Assembly: GCF_030317205.1 (NCBI RefSeq)
Contig: NZ_JASZYB010000004.1
Span: 1 to 64,000 of the forward strand
From: Variovorax sp. J2L1-78
GTDB lineage: Bacteria; Pseudomonadota; Gammaproteobacteria; Burkholderiales; Burkholderiaceae_C
DNA length: 64,000 nucleotides
Reading direction: 5' to 3'
The position numbers and the translations under genes were made by a program. Below the pieces are notes generated by a model. That model worked only from the letters and a program-made list of their open reading frames with translations. It did not search any database and had not been told where the DNA came from. Positions 51,758-61,537 of the stretch are shown here, in pieces. How positions within the stretch are numbered: the stretch's first letter is position 1; each line of letters opens with the position of its first letter.

Positions 51758-51830
51758 GCGATGCGGGAGTCGGTGCCGGGGGCGGTGAGTGCGGGGCTGA
51801 CGGCGGGGGCTGAAGGCACGGATGACCGAC
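51752..51830 (+). pseudogene. Orphan fragment of a LysR gene 3' end
   Basis: The plus strand encodes EAAMRESVPGAVSAGLTAG, closely matching the C-terminus of the LysR protein at 45636-46628 (EAMRESVPGAVTTGLTP). No LysR body precedes it: the sequence changes to the aminoacylase remnant at a shared GGAAGC. It is a recombination scar, without an own gene. Confidence 0.7.
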
Positions 51831-52366
51831 GCCAGAGCCAGTGGCAATCGGTGTTAGGCCGAATCGGAAAGCGCACCCACCTTTTGAATTTCTTGAAAGC
51901 GCAACCTTCGACGCCAGAAATTCGGAAGCAGCGTCAAATTGACGGCGCCATGTAATTACCCCGACCCAAATTAGCACACTCCTGTAGGATAAATTCCTAT
52001 TCGGCCAAGGCCCTACTCCTACGTCGCGCGAATCAATTTCTCGGGGTCTATGGCCTCTGGCTCTGGGGGCTGATTTGGGAGCAATTGAACGGTTATTTAA
52101 CACAAAAGTGCACAATAATCGGATCGAATTAGAGAAGGCGAATAGCCTCCGCCCAAACAATGAGATGCGCAATCGGCAAAAGTCTTTTATGCGGCGCTTG
52201 TCAAAGAAAAGCAAAAATTAAATTTATTCGGACGCGCATCGCTGCATGTCATCATGCGTTTCGCCGATGCAATTGCCCTTGAACTTGCCTCGGCGCATGA
52301 ATTTCCCGTCCGCATCCGGCCACGCGCCAGAGGGATATTTACGACTCGGACAATTGGGCAAAAACC
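51831..52366. other. AT-rich intergenic region
   Basis: About 536 bases without a supported gene. Composition is clearly more AT-rich than either side (for example the A/T-rich tract near 52200-52225). It should contain the promoter of the downstream lipoprotein gene; I could not fix its elements. Short open frames on both strands have no recognisable domain. Confidence 0.5.
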
Positions 52367-54256
52367 ATGAATTCACCACGCCGCTCCTCTGTGCGATCGC
52401 CGATCGCCTGGTCCTGGATGCTCCTCGCATTCCTGCTCTTTGGCTGCGGCGGCGGTGGCGGCGGTGGGCTCGACCCGATCCTGGGCCCGCCCGTCCTCGG
52501 TGTGCCCCCGACCGTCTCCGCGACCTCCCCGGCCGCCAGCGAGCCTCCTGTCAGCGGCGTGGCCATCAGCAGCAGCGTGCAGGCGACGTTCAGCAAGCGC
52601 ATGTCCGCGGACAGCCTCACGGCCAGCAGCTTCACGCTGGCCTGTCCGGCAGGAGCCTCGATGAGCGCGACCGTCACTTACGACGCGGCGTCATCGACCG
52701 CGACCTTGACGCCGACGGCCGCCCTGCCGCCCGGCACGCTGTGCGTTGCAACCGTCACCACGGCAGCGCGGGACACCACGGGACTGGCGCTGGCGGCGAA
52801 CTTCAGCTGGCAATTCCGGACCGCGGGCTTGCCGGACACCACCCGGCCCACCGTGATCTTCACAGTGCCGGTGCCGACGGCAACGGGCGTCGTAACCAAC
52901 ACCCGCATCACAGCGACCTTCAGCGAAGCGATGAGGGCGGCCTCGCTCACTGCCGACAGCTTTGTCGTCACAGGCGGGAGCCCGGCCAGCCCCATCGGCG
53001 GCACCGTGAGCTATTCGGCTTCCAGCCGCACGGCGACGTTCACGCCGACCGCGGCCACGCTACCGGTGAACACGGTGTTCACCGCGACGGTCACCACAAC
53101 GGCAACGGATGCTGCAGGCAATGCGCTGGCAGGGAACACCGCCGTGGCGCCGAATGCGGGCAACCACGTCTGGACCTTCACCACCGGATCGACGGCGGAC
53201 GCGATCCCGCCCACCGTCCTGGTGGTCAATCCGGTTGCCGGCGCGACCGCCGTGTGTCGCACCCAGTCGATCAACGCAAGCTTCAGCGAACCGATGGATC
53301 CGGCTTCGATCGACACGACGACCTTCCGGGTGACCGAGAACGGCGTGGCCGTATCCGGCGCGGTGAGCTATGACGCCTCGAATCGCATCGCGACGTTCTC
53401 GCCCACTGCCGCGACGGGCTTTTCCGCCAACGTGGCCCTGTCCGTGACCGTCGCTTCGGGTGCAGCGGGCGTAAGAGACCTGGCGGGCAATCCGCTGGCG
53501 GCCGACCAAGTATGGAGTTTCTCCACGGGCACTCAAGCCTGCGCGCCGCCGATCGACTTGCAGTCGATCGCAGGCTTCGGAGCCTTCGGCGGCGGCGCCG
53601 GGGTCACGAACCAAGGCATCAACACCGTCATCGGTGGCAACCTCGGCACGACTGCGGCGTGCACGCTCGTGACCGGTCTGCACGATCGTTTCGACATCTA
53701 CACCGAAACTCCACTCAACGTCGGTGCGGTCGACGGCACCATCTACTGCGCGCCGCCTGCACCCGGCACCGTTGCAAAGTTCGACATCGCCACCCAGGCT
53801 CGCGCGGACGCTCAAGCAAGCTACAACCAGCTCGCTGCGCTGCCGGCCGGCAGCGACCCTGGTGCAGGACAGCTCGGCGGCCTGGTGCTGCCGCCCGCCG
53901 TCTACACCGCTGCAGGGGGCACCTTCGCGATCACCAGCGGCGACCTGACGCTGGACGCGCTGGGCGATGCCAACGCGACCTGGGTCTTCCAGAGTTCCGC
54001 CGCGATGACGATCGGCCTGCCTGGCATCCCGCGTCGCGTGTTTCTTATCAATGGCGCGAAGGCATCCAACGTGTTTTGGCAAGTCGGTTCCGCCGGGCGC
54101 ATTGAAGATGGGAGCACGATGGTGGGCACCATCATCGCGCCGGCCGGCATCACGATCTCCACGGCCGGTCAGACCGTGCAGACCACCTTGACCGGGCGAG
54201 CGATCGGCCTGACCGCATCGGTCACGATGGTCAACACGACCATCGTCGCGCCATGA
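52367..54256 (+). CDS. Lipoprotein with Ig-like repeats and DUF3494 (ice-binding-type) domain
   Basis: 629 residues. A signal peptide ends in a lipobox followed by a glycine run (LLFGCGGGGGGG). Three SbsA/Big_5-type Ig-like repeats follow (about 50-145, 155-275, 280-390), each with a form of VQATFSKRMSADSLTASSF and a TATLTPTAALPPGT-like end. The C-terminal ~235 residues are a DUF3494 beta-solenoid (SIAGFGAFGGGAGVTNQGIN, GGNLGTT; AGTFAITSGDLTL-like; WVFQSSAAMTIG; VGTIIAPAGITIS). DUF3494 proteins include ice-binding proteins, but many members are adhesins or of unknown function. Probably surface-exposed. It is followed 50 bases later by an OmpA-like gene. Confidence 0.9.
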   Translation: MNSPRRSSVRSPIAWSWMLLAFLLFGCGGGGGGGLDPILGPPVLGVPPTVSATSPAASEPPVSGVAISSSVQATFSKRMSADSLTASSFTLACPAGASMSATVTYDAASSTATLTPTAALPPGTLCVATVTTAARDTTGLALAANFSWQFRTAGLPDTTRPTVIFTVPVPTATGVVTNTRITATFSEAMRAASLTADSFVVTGGSPASPIGGTVSYSASSRTATFTPTAATLPVNTVFTATVTTTATDAAGNALAGNTAVAPNAGNHVWTFTTGSTADAIPPTVLVVNPVAGATAVCRTQSINASFSEPMDPASIDTTTFRVTENGVAVSGAVSYDASNRIATFSPTAATGFSANVALSVTVASGAAGVRDLAGNPLAADQVWSFSTGTQACAPPIDLQSIAGFGAFGGGAGVTNQGINTVIGGNLGTTAACTLVTGLHDRFDIYTETPLNVGAVDGTIYCAPPAPGTVAKFDIATQARADAQASYNQLAALPAGSDPGAGQLGGLVLPPAVYTAAGGTFAITSGDLTLDALGDANATWVFQSSAAMTIGLPGIPRRVFLINGAKASNVFWQVGSAGRIEDGSTMVGTIIAPAGITISTAGQTVQTTLTGRAIGLTASVTMVNTTIVAP

Positions 54257-54306
54257 CGCACGCGCTGCCCCACCTTGTTGGCCCATCGCCTTCCAGAAAG
54301 ACCTCG

Positions 54307-55440
54307 ATGAATTCCAAGCAAACGCTACGTGTTCTCGGCGCGGCCGCGATCGCATCACTGTCCGGCGCCTCGGCGCTGGCACAGGAGGGCGGCTACTACT
54401 ACGGCGGACTGTCCGTTGGACAATCGCGGGCAAAGATCGACGACGAGCGAATCACCGCCGGTCTTCTCGCAGCGGGCCTGCAAACCACTGCAATGTCGCT
54501 GGATGAACGCAGCGCCGCCTTCAAGCTGTTCGGCGGCTATCAGTTCAATCGCTACTTCGCGTTGGAAGGCGGTTACTTCGATCTGGGAAAGTTCGGCTAC
54601 ACGTCCACCACGTCACCGGCAGGAACGCTCAACGGCCAGATCAAGTTGCGCGGCTTCAACCTCGATCTGGTCGGGACGTTGCCGATCACCGATCGACTCT
54701 CCGCCATCGGTCGGGTCGGTGCGCAGGTTGCCAAAGCCAGCGACCGCTTCAGCGGCACGGGTGCCGTCCAGGTTCTCGATCCCACCCCTCACAAGCGTGA
54801 TACGAACTACAAGGTCGGCCTGGGTCTTCAGTACGAAATCACGCCGTCATTTCTGATCCGCGGTGAGGCAGAACGCTATCGGATCAACGATGCGGTTGGC
54901 AACCGCGGCGACGTGAACATGTTCTCCGTCACGCTGGTCATGCCTTTCGGTCGCACCGCGGCGCCGGCGCCTCGCTCAGCGATGGCAAGCTCCTACGTCG
55001 CGTCGGTGCCGGCAGCCGAGCCGCCCCCGCCGGCACCCGCCCCGGCGCCGCCGATGCGTCCACGGATGAGCTTCTCCGCCGACTCGCTGTTCGCATTCGA
55101 TGCCGCCACGCTGCGCCCGGAAGGCCGCGGCGCGCTCGACAGGTTCATGGCAGAGATCGGCAGTACGCGGTTCGATGTCATCACCATCGAAGGACACACG
55201 GACCGGCTCGGGCGCGATGCATACAACCAGAAGCTCTCGTTGCGGCGCGCGGAGTCGGTGAAGGCGTACTTTGTCGCAGGCGGACGCTTTGCGCCTGACA
55301 AGTTCTCTGTGACGGGCAAAGGCGAGACTGCGCCAGTCACCCGTCCGGAAGACTGCAAAGGCACGGCGCCGACTGCGGCGTTGATCGCCTGCCTGCAGCC
55401 TGATCGCCGTGTGGTGGTCGAGGTCACCGGCGTCCCGTGA
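54307..55440 (+). CDS. OmpA-family outer-membrane protein
   Basis: 377 residues from the ATG at 54307 (MNSKQTLRVLGAAAIASLSG); an ATG at 54253 overlaps the previous stop but would place 18 residues before the signal peptide. N-terminal eight-strand barrel of the OmpA type (about 27-215: YYYGGLSVGQSRAKI, YFALEGGYFDLGKFGY, ending VNMFSVTLVMPFG), a Pro/Ala hinge, and a C-terminal OmpA peptidoglycan-binding domain (about 265-375) with ITIEGHTDRLGRDAYNQKLS and RRAESVKAYFV. It would anchor the outer membrane to the wall and may work with the adjacent lipoprotein. Confidence 0.92.
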   Translation: MNSKQTLRVLGAAAIASLSGASALAQEGGYYYGGLSVGQSRAKIDDERITAGLLAAGLQTTAMSLDERSAAFKLFGGYQFNRYFALEGGYFDLGKFGYTSTTSPAGTLNGQIKLRGFNLDLVGTLPITDRLSAIGRVGAQVAKASDRFSGTGAVQVLDPTPHKRDTNYKVGLGLQYEITPSFLIRGEAERYRINDAVGNRGDVNMFSVTLVMPFGRTAAPAPRSAMASSYVASVPAAEPPPPAPAPAPPMRPRMSFSADSLFAFDAATLRPEGRGALDRFMAEIGSTRFDVITIEGHTDRLGRDAYNQKLSLRRAESVKAYFVAGGRFAPDKFSVTGKGETAPVTRPEDCKGTAPTAALIACLQPDRRVVVEVTGVP

Positions 55441-55456
55441 CGACGGGTGCGAGGTC

Positions 55457-56395
55457 TTACTCGCGCGCGAAGAAGGCCTCGACCAGCCGCACCCAGTAGG
55501 TCGAGCCCACCGGCAGCAACGCGTCGTTGAAGTCGTAGTTCGGGTTGTGCAGCTCGCACGGGCCCATGCCGTGGTAGGTCTCTTCGCGGTGGCCGCCGCC
55601 CCCGTTGCCGACGAAGAGGTAGCAGCCGGGCACCTTCTGCAGGTAGAACGAGAAGTCCTCGGCGCCGCCGTGCTGCGGCGTGTTGCCGTCGACCTTGTCG
55701 GCACCGAAGGTGTCCTTGGCGACCTGCATGGCGAAGTCGGTCTGCGCGTCCCAGTTGACCAGCGGCGGGTAGGCGCGGTGGAACTTCAGCTCGCCGGTGC
55801 CGCCGTGCGCCTGCGGCAGCATTTCGGCGATGCGGCGCATGTTGGCCTCGATCTCGTCGAGCACCTCGGTGCTGAAGGTGCGCACGGTGCCTTTGATCAC
55901 GGCCTCGCCGGGCAGCACGTTGTAGGCATCGCCCGCATGGATCTGCGTGACGCTCACCACCGCGACGTCGATCGGATTCTTGTGGCGCGAGATCAGCGTT
56001 TGCAGCGCGCCGACCATCTGCGCGGCGATGACGATGGTGTCGACCGACTTGTGCGGCTGCGCCGCATGGCCGCCGGTGCCGCGCACGATGATGTCGAAAC
56101 GGTTGCTCGAGGCCATCGTCGGGCCCTTGCGGAAGGCGAAGTGGCCGACCTCGAAGCCCGGCATGTTGTGGATGCCGTAGATCTCTTCGCAGGGGAATTT
56201 GTCGAACAGGCCGTCGTCCATCATCGCCTTGGCACCGGCGTTGCCGCCCTCTTCCGCCGGCTGGAAGATGAAGTTGACGGTGCCTTCGAAGTCGCGGTGG
56301 GTCGACAGGTAGTGCGCTGCGCCCAGCAGCATCGCCGTGTGGCCGTCGTGGCCGCAGCCGTGCATGCGGCCGGGGTTCTTCGAAGCGTGCAGGAA
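55457..56395 (-). repeat. Intact partner of a direct repeat with 51056-51757
   Basis: The last ~940 bases of the intact aminoacylase gene correspond to the truncated copy at 51056-51757 with few substitutions. Both copies point the same way and flank about 3.7 kb holding the DUF3494 lipoprotein and OmpA genes. Homologous recombination between them could delete that segment. Confidence 0.85.
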
Positions 56396-56662
56396 GCGGT
56401 TGTGCTCGGGCATGGGCAGCGCGTCCATGTCGGCGCGCAGGCCGATGGCGCGCTCGCCGGGGCCGCGCGTGCCGTGCAGCACGCCGACCACGCCCGTCGT
56501 GCCGAGCCCGCGGTGCACCTCGATGCCCCACGCCGCGAGGCGCTCGGCCACCAGGTCGGAGGTGCGCGTTTCCTTGAACGCGAGTTCGGGGTGCGCATGG
56601 ATGTCGCGGCGCAGCGCGGTGAACTCCGCGTGCTTGTCTTCGATGTCGGCGATGACGGTCAT
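55457..56662 (-). CDS. M20-family aminoacylase / amidohydrolase
   Basis: 401 residues. Metal-dependent deacylase of the M20D/hippurate hydrolase group: HAHPELAFKE near residue 22, metal-binding HGCGHDGH at 101-108, catalytic Glu pair at 137-138, HNMPG with metal-ligand His165, and the late GGAEDFSFY. All key residues are present. Such enzymes hydrolyse N-acyl amino acids or similar amides in the cytoplasm. The ATG at 56662 overlaps the stop of the N-formylglutamate-type gene (four bases). It is the last gene of the ABC-importer operon. A damaged duplicate lies at 51056-51757. Confidence 0.94.
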   Translation of the reverse strand: MTVIADIEDKHAEFTALRRDIHAHPELAFKETRTSDLVAERLAAWGIEVHRGLGTTGVVGVLHGTRGPGERAIGLRADMDALPMPEHNRFLHASKNPGRMHGCGHDGHTAMLLGAAHYLSTHRDFEGTVNFIFQPAEEGGNAGAKAMMDDGLFDKFPCEEIYGIHNMPGFEVGHFAFRKGPTMASSNRFDIIVRGTGGHAAQPHKSVDTIVIAAQMVGALQTLISRHKNPIDVAVVSVTQIHAGDAYNVLPGEAVIKGTVRTFSTEVLDEIEANMRRIAEMLPQAHGGTGELKFHRAYPPLVNWDAQTDFAMQVAKDTFGADKVDGNTPQHGGAEDFSFYLQKVPGCYLFVGNGGGGHREETYHGMGPCELHNPNYDFNDALLPVGSTYWVRLVEAFFARE

Positions 56663-57552
56663 TTCAGGTGGTCCTTCACGTAGGTTGCGATGTCCTGGGA
56701 GACGCCCTTGAGCGCATCTTGCAGGGCCTGGAAACCTGCACTGCGCTCGCGGGTGATTTCGTTCATGTAGAGGCCGCGGTGCACCTCGATCTGCAGGCTG
56801 TGCCGGCGTTCCGCCGGCCGGCCCAGGCGGGCGATCAGCGCCACGCCCTTGAAGGGGTCGTTGATGGCGACGTTGAAGCCACGCTTCTTGAGCGCCTCGG
56901 CCACCATCGCGGTGAACTCGGGCGCGGCGGTGGTGCCGTCGCGGTCGCCCAGCACGAAGTCCGCGAGCGGATGGTCGCTCTGGATCTGCAGGCCCTCGTA
57001 CGAGTCGGCGGGCATCGAGTGCAGGTTCAGGTGCCACACGGCACCGAAGCGCGCATAGGCGGCCTCGATGTGCTCACGCATCGCTGCGTGGTAGGGCGCG
57101 TGGTAGGTCGCGATGCGGTTCTGGACCTCGGCCACCGGCAGCTTCCGGTCGTAGATGGCACCGTTGCCGTTCTTCTTCGCGTCGCGCCAGATCAGGCCGA
57201 TGCCCAGGCGCGTCTTCTCACTGGGGTTGAGTGGCGTAGGCCAGGGTTCGGCGAGCATGCCCGCGTCGATGTCCTCGATGTCGCGGTTCGGGTCGATGTA
57301 GGCGCGCGGGAACTCGGCCGCCAGCAGCGTGGCGCCGACGGAAGGCAACGCGTCCCACAGCACATGCACGTCGGTGTCTTCGCCGGCACGCAGCAGGTTG
57401 AAGGGCACGGCATAGCCGAAGTCGTCGGGGTACTTCGTGCCGCTGTGCGGCGAGTCGCAGATCAGCGGCAGCGGCTCGCCTTCGGGCAGGCGCAGCGTGA
57501 AAGGCGGGAACGGCGTGGGAACGCTGGGGAGAACGGTTGTCGAAGCGGTCAT
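56659..57552 (-). CDS. N-formylglutamate amidohydrolase family protein
   Basis: 297 residues from the ATG at 57552, which overlaps the dppF-type stop (ATGA). Family markers: LICDSPHSGTKYPDDFGYAV, EFPRAYIDPNRDIEDID, WHLNLHSMPADSYEG and the C-terminal QIEVHRGLYMNEITRE, with His and Glu residues in zinc-binding places. HutG-type members release formate from N-formylglutamate. Without other hut genes nearby and within a peptide-importer operon, another N-formyl or N-acyl substrate is quite possible. Confidence 0.93.
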   Translation of the reverse strand: MTASTTVLPSVPTPFPPFTLRLPEGEPLPLICDSPHSGTKYPDDFGYAVPFNLLRAGEDTDVHVLWDALPSVGATLLAAEFPRAYIDPNRDIEDIDAGMLAEPWPTPLNPSEKTRLGIGLIWRDAKKNGNGAIYDRKLPVAEVQNRIATYHAPYHAAMREHIEAAYARFGAVWHLNLHSMPADSYEGLQIQSDHPLADFVLGDRDGTTAAPEFTAMVAEALKKRGFNVAINDPFKGVALIARLGRPAERRHSLQIEVHRGLYMNEITRERSAGFQALQDALKGVSQDIATYVKDHLK

Positions 57553-58592
57553 GCAGGAAGGTCGTTGAGGTGGCACGCGCTGGTGTGGCCGGGCTGCAGG
57601 GTGCGCAGCTGCGGCGCCTCGACCTGGCAGCGCGGCATCGCATGCGGGCAGCGCGGATGGAAGGCGCAGCCGGAGGGCGGCGCCAGCGGGGATGGCAGTT
57701 CGCCCTTGATGGGCTGGTAGGCGCGGCGCGTCGTTTCGAGCGTCGGCAGCTCGGACAGCAGCGCCTGCGTGTACGGATGGTTCGGCGCGTTGAAGATGGT
57801 CTCCGTCGGCGCCACCTCGACGATGCGGCCGAGGTACATGATGACCACGCGGTCCGACACATGCCCCACCACCCCGAGGTTGTGGCTGATGAAGAGATAG
57901 GTCAGATCGAACTCGCGGCGCAGTGCCAGGAACAGGTTGAGCACCTGCGCCTGGATCGACACGTCGAGTGCCGCCACCGCTTCATCGCAGACGATCAGCC
58001 GCGGCTTGAGCGCCAGCGCCCGTGCGATGCCGATGCGCTGGCGCTGCCCGCCCGAGAACTGGTGCGGGTAGCGCTGCGCGTAGTCGGGGTCGAGCCCGAC
58101 CTGGCGCATCAGCGCGCCGACATACTCGGCCTTGTCCTTGGCCTTCACGAGCCCGTGCACCACCGGCGCCTCGCCCACGATGTCCATCACCCGCATGCGC
58201 GGGTTGAGCGAGGCCATCGGGTTCTGGAAGATCATCTGCACGCCCAGGCCCCAGGCACGGCGCTCGGTCGCGTTCATGTCGCCGATCGGCTTGCCGAGGT
58301 AGCTGACGGTGCCTTCGGTCGGCGGGTTGATGCCGGCGATGACGCGGCCCAGCGTCGACTTGCCGCAGCCGGACTCGCCGACCACGCCGATCACCTCGCC
58401 GGGCCGGATCTCCAGGTCGACATCGGCCACCGCATGCACGACGGACGCGCGGTTGTCCGCGCCCATCAGGTTCGCGATGCGCCCGGCCAGGTCGATGTCC
58501 TGCACGAAGCGCTTGGAAATGCCCTGGAGCTGCAGCAGCGGCGTGCCGGTGCCGACATGGCTCACGGGGGTGGGTTCGAGAAGGGTTTCCAT
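57549..58592 (-). CDS. Peptide ABC transporter ATP-binding protein (DppF-type)
   Basis: 347 residues. Walker A GVVGESGCGKSTLGRV, Q loop IFQNPMASLNPRM, signature SGGQRQRIGIARAL, Walker B RLIVCDEAVAALDVS and His switch SHNLGVVGHV. The C-terminal oligopeptide-transporter domain holds the conserved Cys-containing CAFHPRCPHAMPRC. It pairs with the 58600-59589 ATPase to drive import. Gap to that gene is 7 bases. Confidence 0.95.
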   Translation of the reverse strand: METLLEPTPVSHVGTGTPLLQLQGISKRFVQDIDLAGRIANLMGADNRASVVHAVADVDLEIRPGEVIGVVGESGCGKSTLGRVIAGINPPTEGTVSYLGKPIGDMNATERRAWGLGVQMIFQNPMASLNPRMRVMDIVGEAPVVHGLVKAKDKAEYVGALMRQVGLDPDYAQRYPHQFSGGQRQRIGIARALALKPRLIVCDEAVAALDVSIQAQVLNLFLALRREFDLTYLFISHNLGVVGHVSDRVVIMYLGRIVEVAPTETIFNAPNHPYTQALLSELPTLETTRRAYQPIKGELPSPLAPPSGCAFHPRCPHAMPRCQVEAPQLRTLQPGHTSACHLNDLPA

Positions 58593-58599
58593 TGAACGT

Positions 58600-59585
<986 letters not shown>

Positions 59586-59589
<4 letters not shown>

Positions 59590-60560
59590 CTGGCGTTGTG
59601 CGGGTTGAGGATGTCGCGCAGATGGTCGCCCACCAGGTTGATGCCCACGATCGACAGCGCCAGCGCGATGCCCGGGAAGAACGAGATCCAGTAGTTGCCC
59701 GACAGCAGAAACTCGAAGCCGTTGGCGATCAACATGCCCAGCGACGGCTCGGTCACCGGCACGCCGACGCCGAGGAAGGACAGCGTCGACTCGAGTGCGA
59801 TGGCGTGTGCCAGGTCGATGGTCGCGATCACGATCAGCGGGGGCATGCAGTTGGGCAGCATGTGACGCAGCAGCACGCGCGGCCAGCCGAGCGACATGCA
59901 CTGCGCGGCCTCGACGTATTCCTTGGCACGCTCCACCAGCGCGGCACCGCGCGCGGCCCGCGCGAAGTAGGCCCACTGCACGATGATGAGCGCGATGATC
60001 ACCTTGTCGACGCCCTTGCCCAGGATGGCCAGCAGGATCAGCGCGACCAGGATGGCCGGGAACGACAGCTGGATGTCGACGATGCGCATCAGCAGCGCGT
60101 CGATCCAGCCGCCGAAATAGGCGGCCGCCAGCCCGACCACGCTGCCGATGGCGAGCGCCGCCGCCACCGAGATGCCGCCCACCATCAAGCTGGTGCGCAG
60201 GCCATAGAAGATGGCCGAAAGCAGGTCGCGCGCCTGGCCGTCGGTACCCAGCCAGTAGGTCATGGTGTCGGCCGCATCCCGGCTGCCGGGCGGCAGCTTC
60301 GAATCGAAGATGTCGAGCTTGCCGATGTCGTACGGGTTCTGCGGCGAGATCCACGGCGCGAACACCGCGGCGAACACCGCCAGCGCGAGCAGCACCAGGC
60401 CGAACATCGCCAGCTTGTTGGCCATGAACTCGCGGCGAAAGCGCTGCCACGGCGTCTCGGGCGGCGGCAGCTTGGCCACCGGCCCTTCGGCCACGATGGC
60501 CGGTACGACTTCGGGAAGCTGAGCCACGTGGTTAGATGCAGGAAGGATCGTGTCGTTCAT
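59586..60560 (-). CDS. Peptide ABC transporter permease (DppC-type)
   Basis: 324 residues. Cytoplasmic N-terminus with a PWQRFRREFMANKLAMFGLV entry, first membrane segment (about 50-70), the periplasmic loop, and five further segments. The EAA-type loop that docks the ATPase is in RAKEYVEAAQCMSLGWPRVL. The frame extends upstream without stop through dppB and the binding-protein gene, but only this part is real. ATG at 60560 overlaps the dppB-type stop. Confidence 0.94.
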
Positions 60561-61534
60561 GCCTTGGCTCCCTGCAAGCGCACGCGCGGGTCGAGCACCG
60601 AGTAGAGGATGTCCACCGCGAGATTGAGCATCACGAGGAAGAACACGATGAGGATCAGGTAGGCCACCACCACCGGGCGGTCCAACGTGATGATGGAGTC
60701 GAGCAGCAGCTTGCCCATGCCGGGCCACGCGAAGATGGTTTCGGTGACCACCGCGAAGGCGACCACCTGGCCGAACTCCAGCCCGCCGACCGTGATGATC
60801 GGGATCATGATGTTCTTGAGCAGGTGCACGCGCAGGATGCGGCTCCAGCCCAGGCCCTTGGCACGCGCGAACTTGATGTAGTCCATCGGCAGCGCCTCGC
60901 GCGTGGCGGCGCGCGTGACGCGGATGATCAGCGCGCCCTTGGCCAGCGCGATGGTGACGGCCGGCAGCAGCAGGCGCGACCAGCCGTCGAGCGTGAGCAC
61001 GCTTAGGTCGAGCGGCCCGATGTGCCGCGTGGCCCCGCGCCCGCTCGCCGGCAGCCAGCCCAGGTACACCGCGAACACCATGATGAGCATCAGCCCGACC
61101 CAAAAGTTGGGCAACGAGAAACCCAGCACCGAGCCGGTCATGATGCCGCGCGTGCTGATCGCGTTGGGCCGCAGCCCGGCCCAGATGCCCAGCGGCACGC
61201 CGACGAGCATCGACAGGCCCATCGACACGATGGCCAGTTCGAGCGTCGCCGGCATGCGCTCCAGGATCAACCCCATGGCCGACTGGCCGGTGAGGAAGCT
61301 CTTGCCGAAGTCCAGCTGCAGCGCATGCGACATGAAGATGCCGTACTGCTGCCACAGCGGCTTGTCGAGCCCGAAATTGGCGCGGATCTCGTCGCGTTCG
61401 AGGTCGGTCGCCTCGGCGCTCGCCATCATCGACACGGGGTCGCCGACGACGTAGAGGCCGACGAAGACCAGGCCCGACATCACGGCCATGACGAGCATGG
61501 CCTGCAGCAGGCGGCGAATGATGAAGGCCAGCAC
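60557..61534 (-). CDS. Peptide ABC transporter permease (DppB-type), GTG start
   Basis: 325 residues. Starts with GTG at 61534, giving the family N-terminus (M)LAFIIRRLLQAMLVMAVMS; the preceding stop is three bases away, so coupling is likely. Six membrane segments and the EAA-type loop (ATREALPMDYIKFARAKGLG). It forms the membrane channel with the DppC-type permease at 59586-60560. Confidence 0.95.
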   Translation of the reverse strand: MLAFIIRRLLQAMLVMAVMSGLVFVGLYVVGDPVSMMASAEATDLERDEIRANFGLDKPLWQQYGIFMSHALQLDFGKSFLTGQSAMGLILERMPATLELAIVSMGLSMLVGVPLGIWAGLRPNAISTRGIMTGSVLGFSLPNFWVGLMLIMVFAVYLGWLPASGRGATRHIGPLDLSVLTLDGWSRLLLPAVTIALAKGALIIRVTRAATREALPMDYIKFARAKGLGWSRILRVHLLKNIMIPIITVGGLEFGQVVAFAVVTETIFAWPGMGKLLLDSIITLDRPVVVAYLILIVFFLVMLNLAVDILYSVLDPRVRLQGAKA

Positions 61535-61537
61535 CTG

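Noticed and set aside
54253..54306. OmpA gene starting at ATG 54253, overlapping the lipoprotein stop
   Set aside because: It would put 18 polar residues ahead of a normal signal peptide; the ATG at 54307 gives a standard leader.
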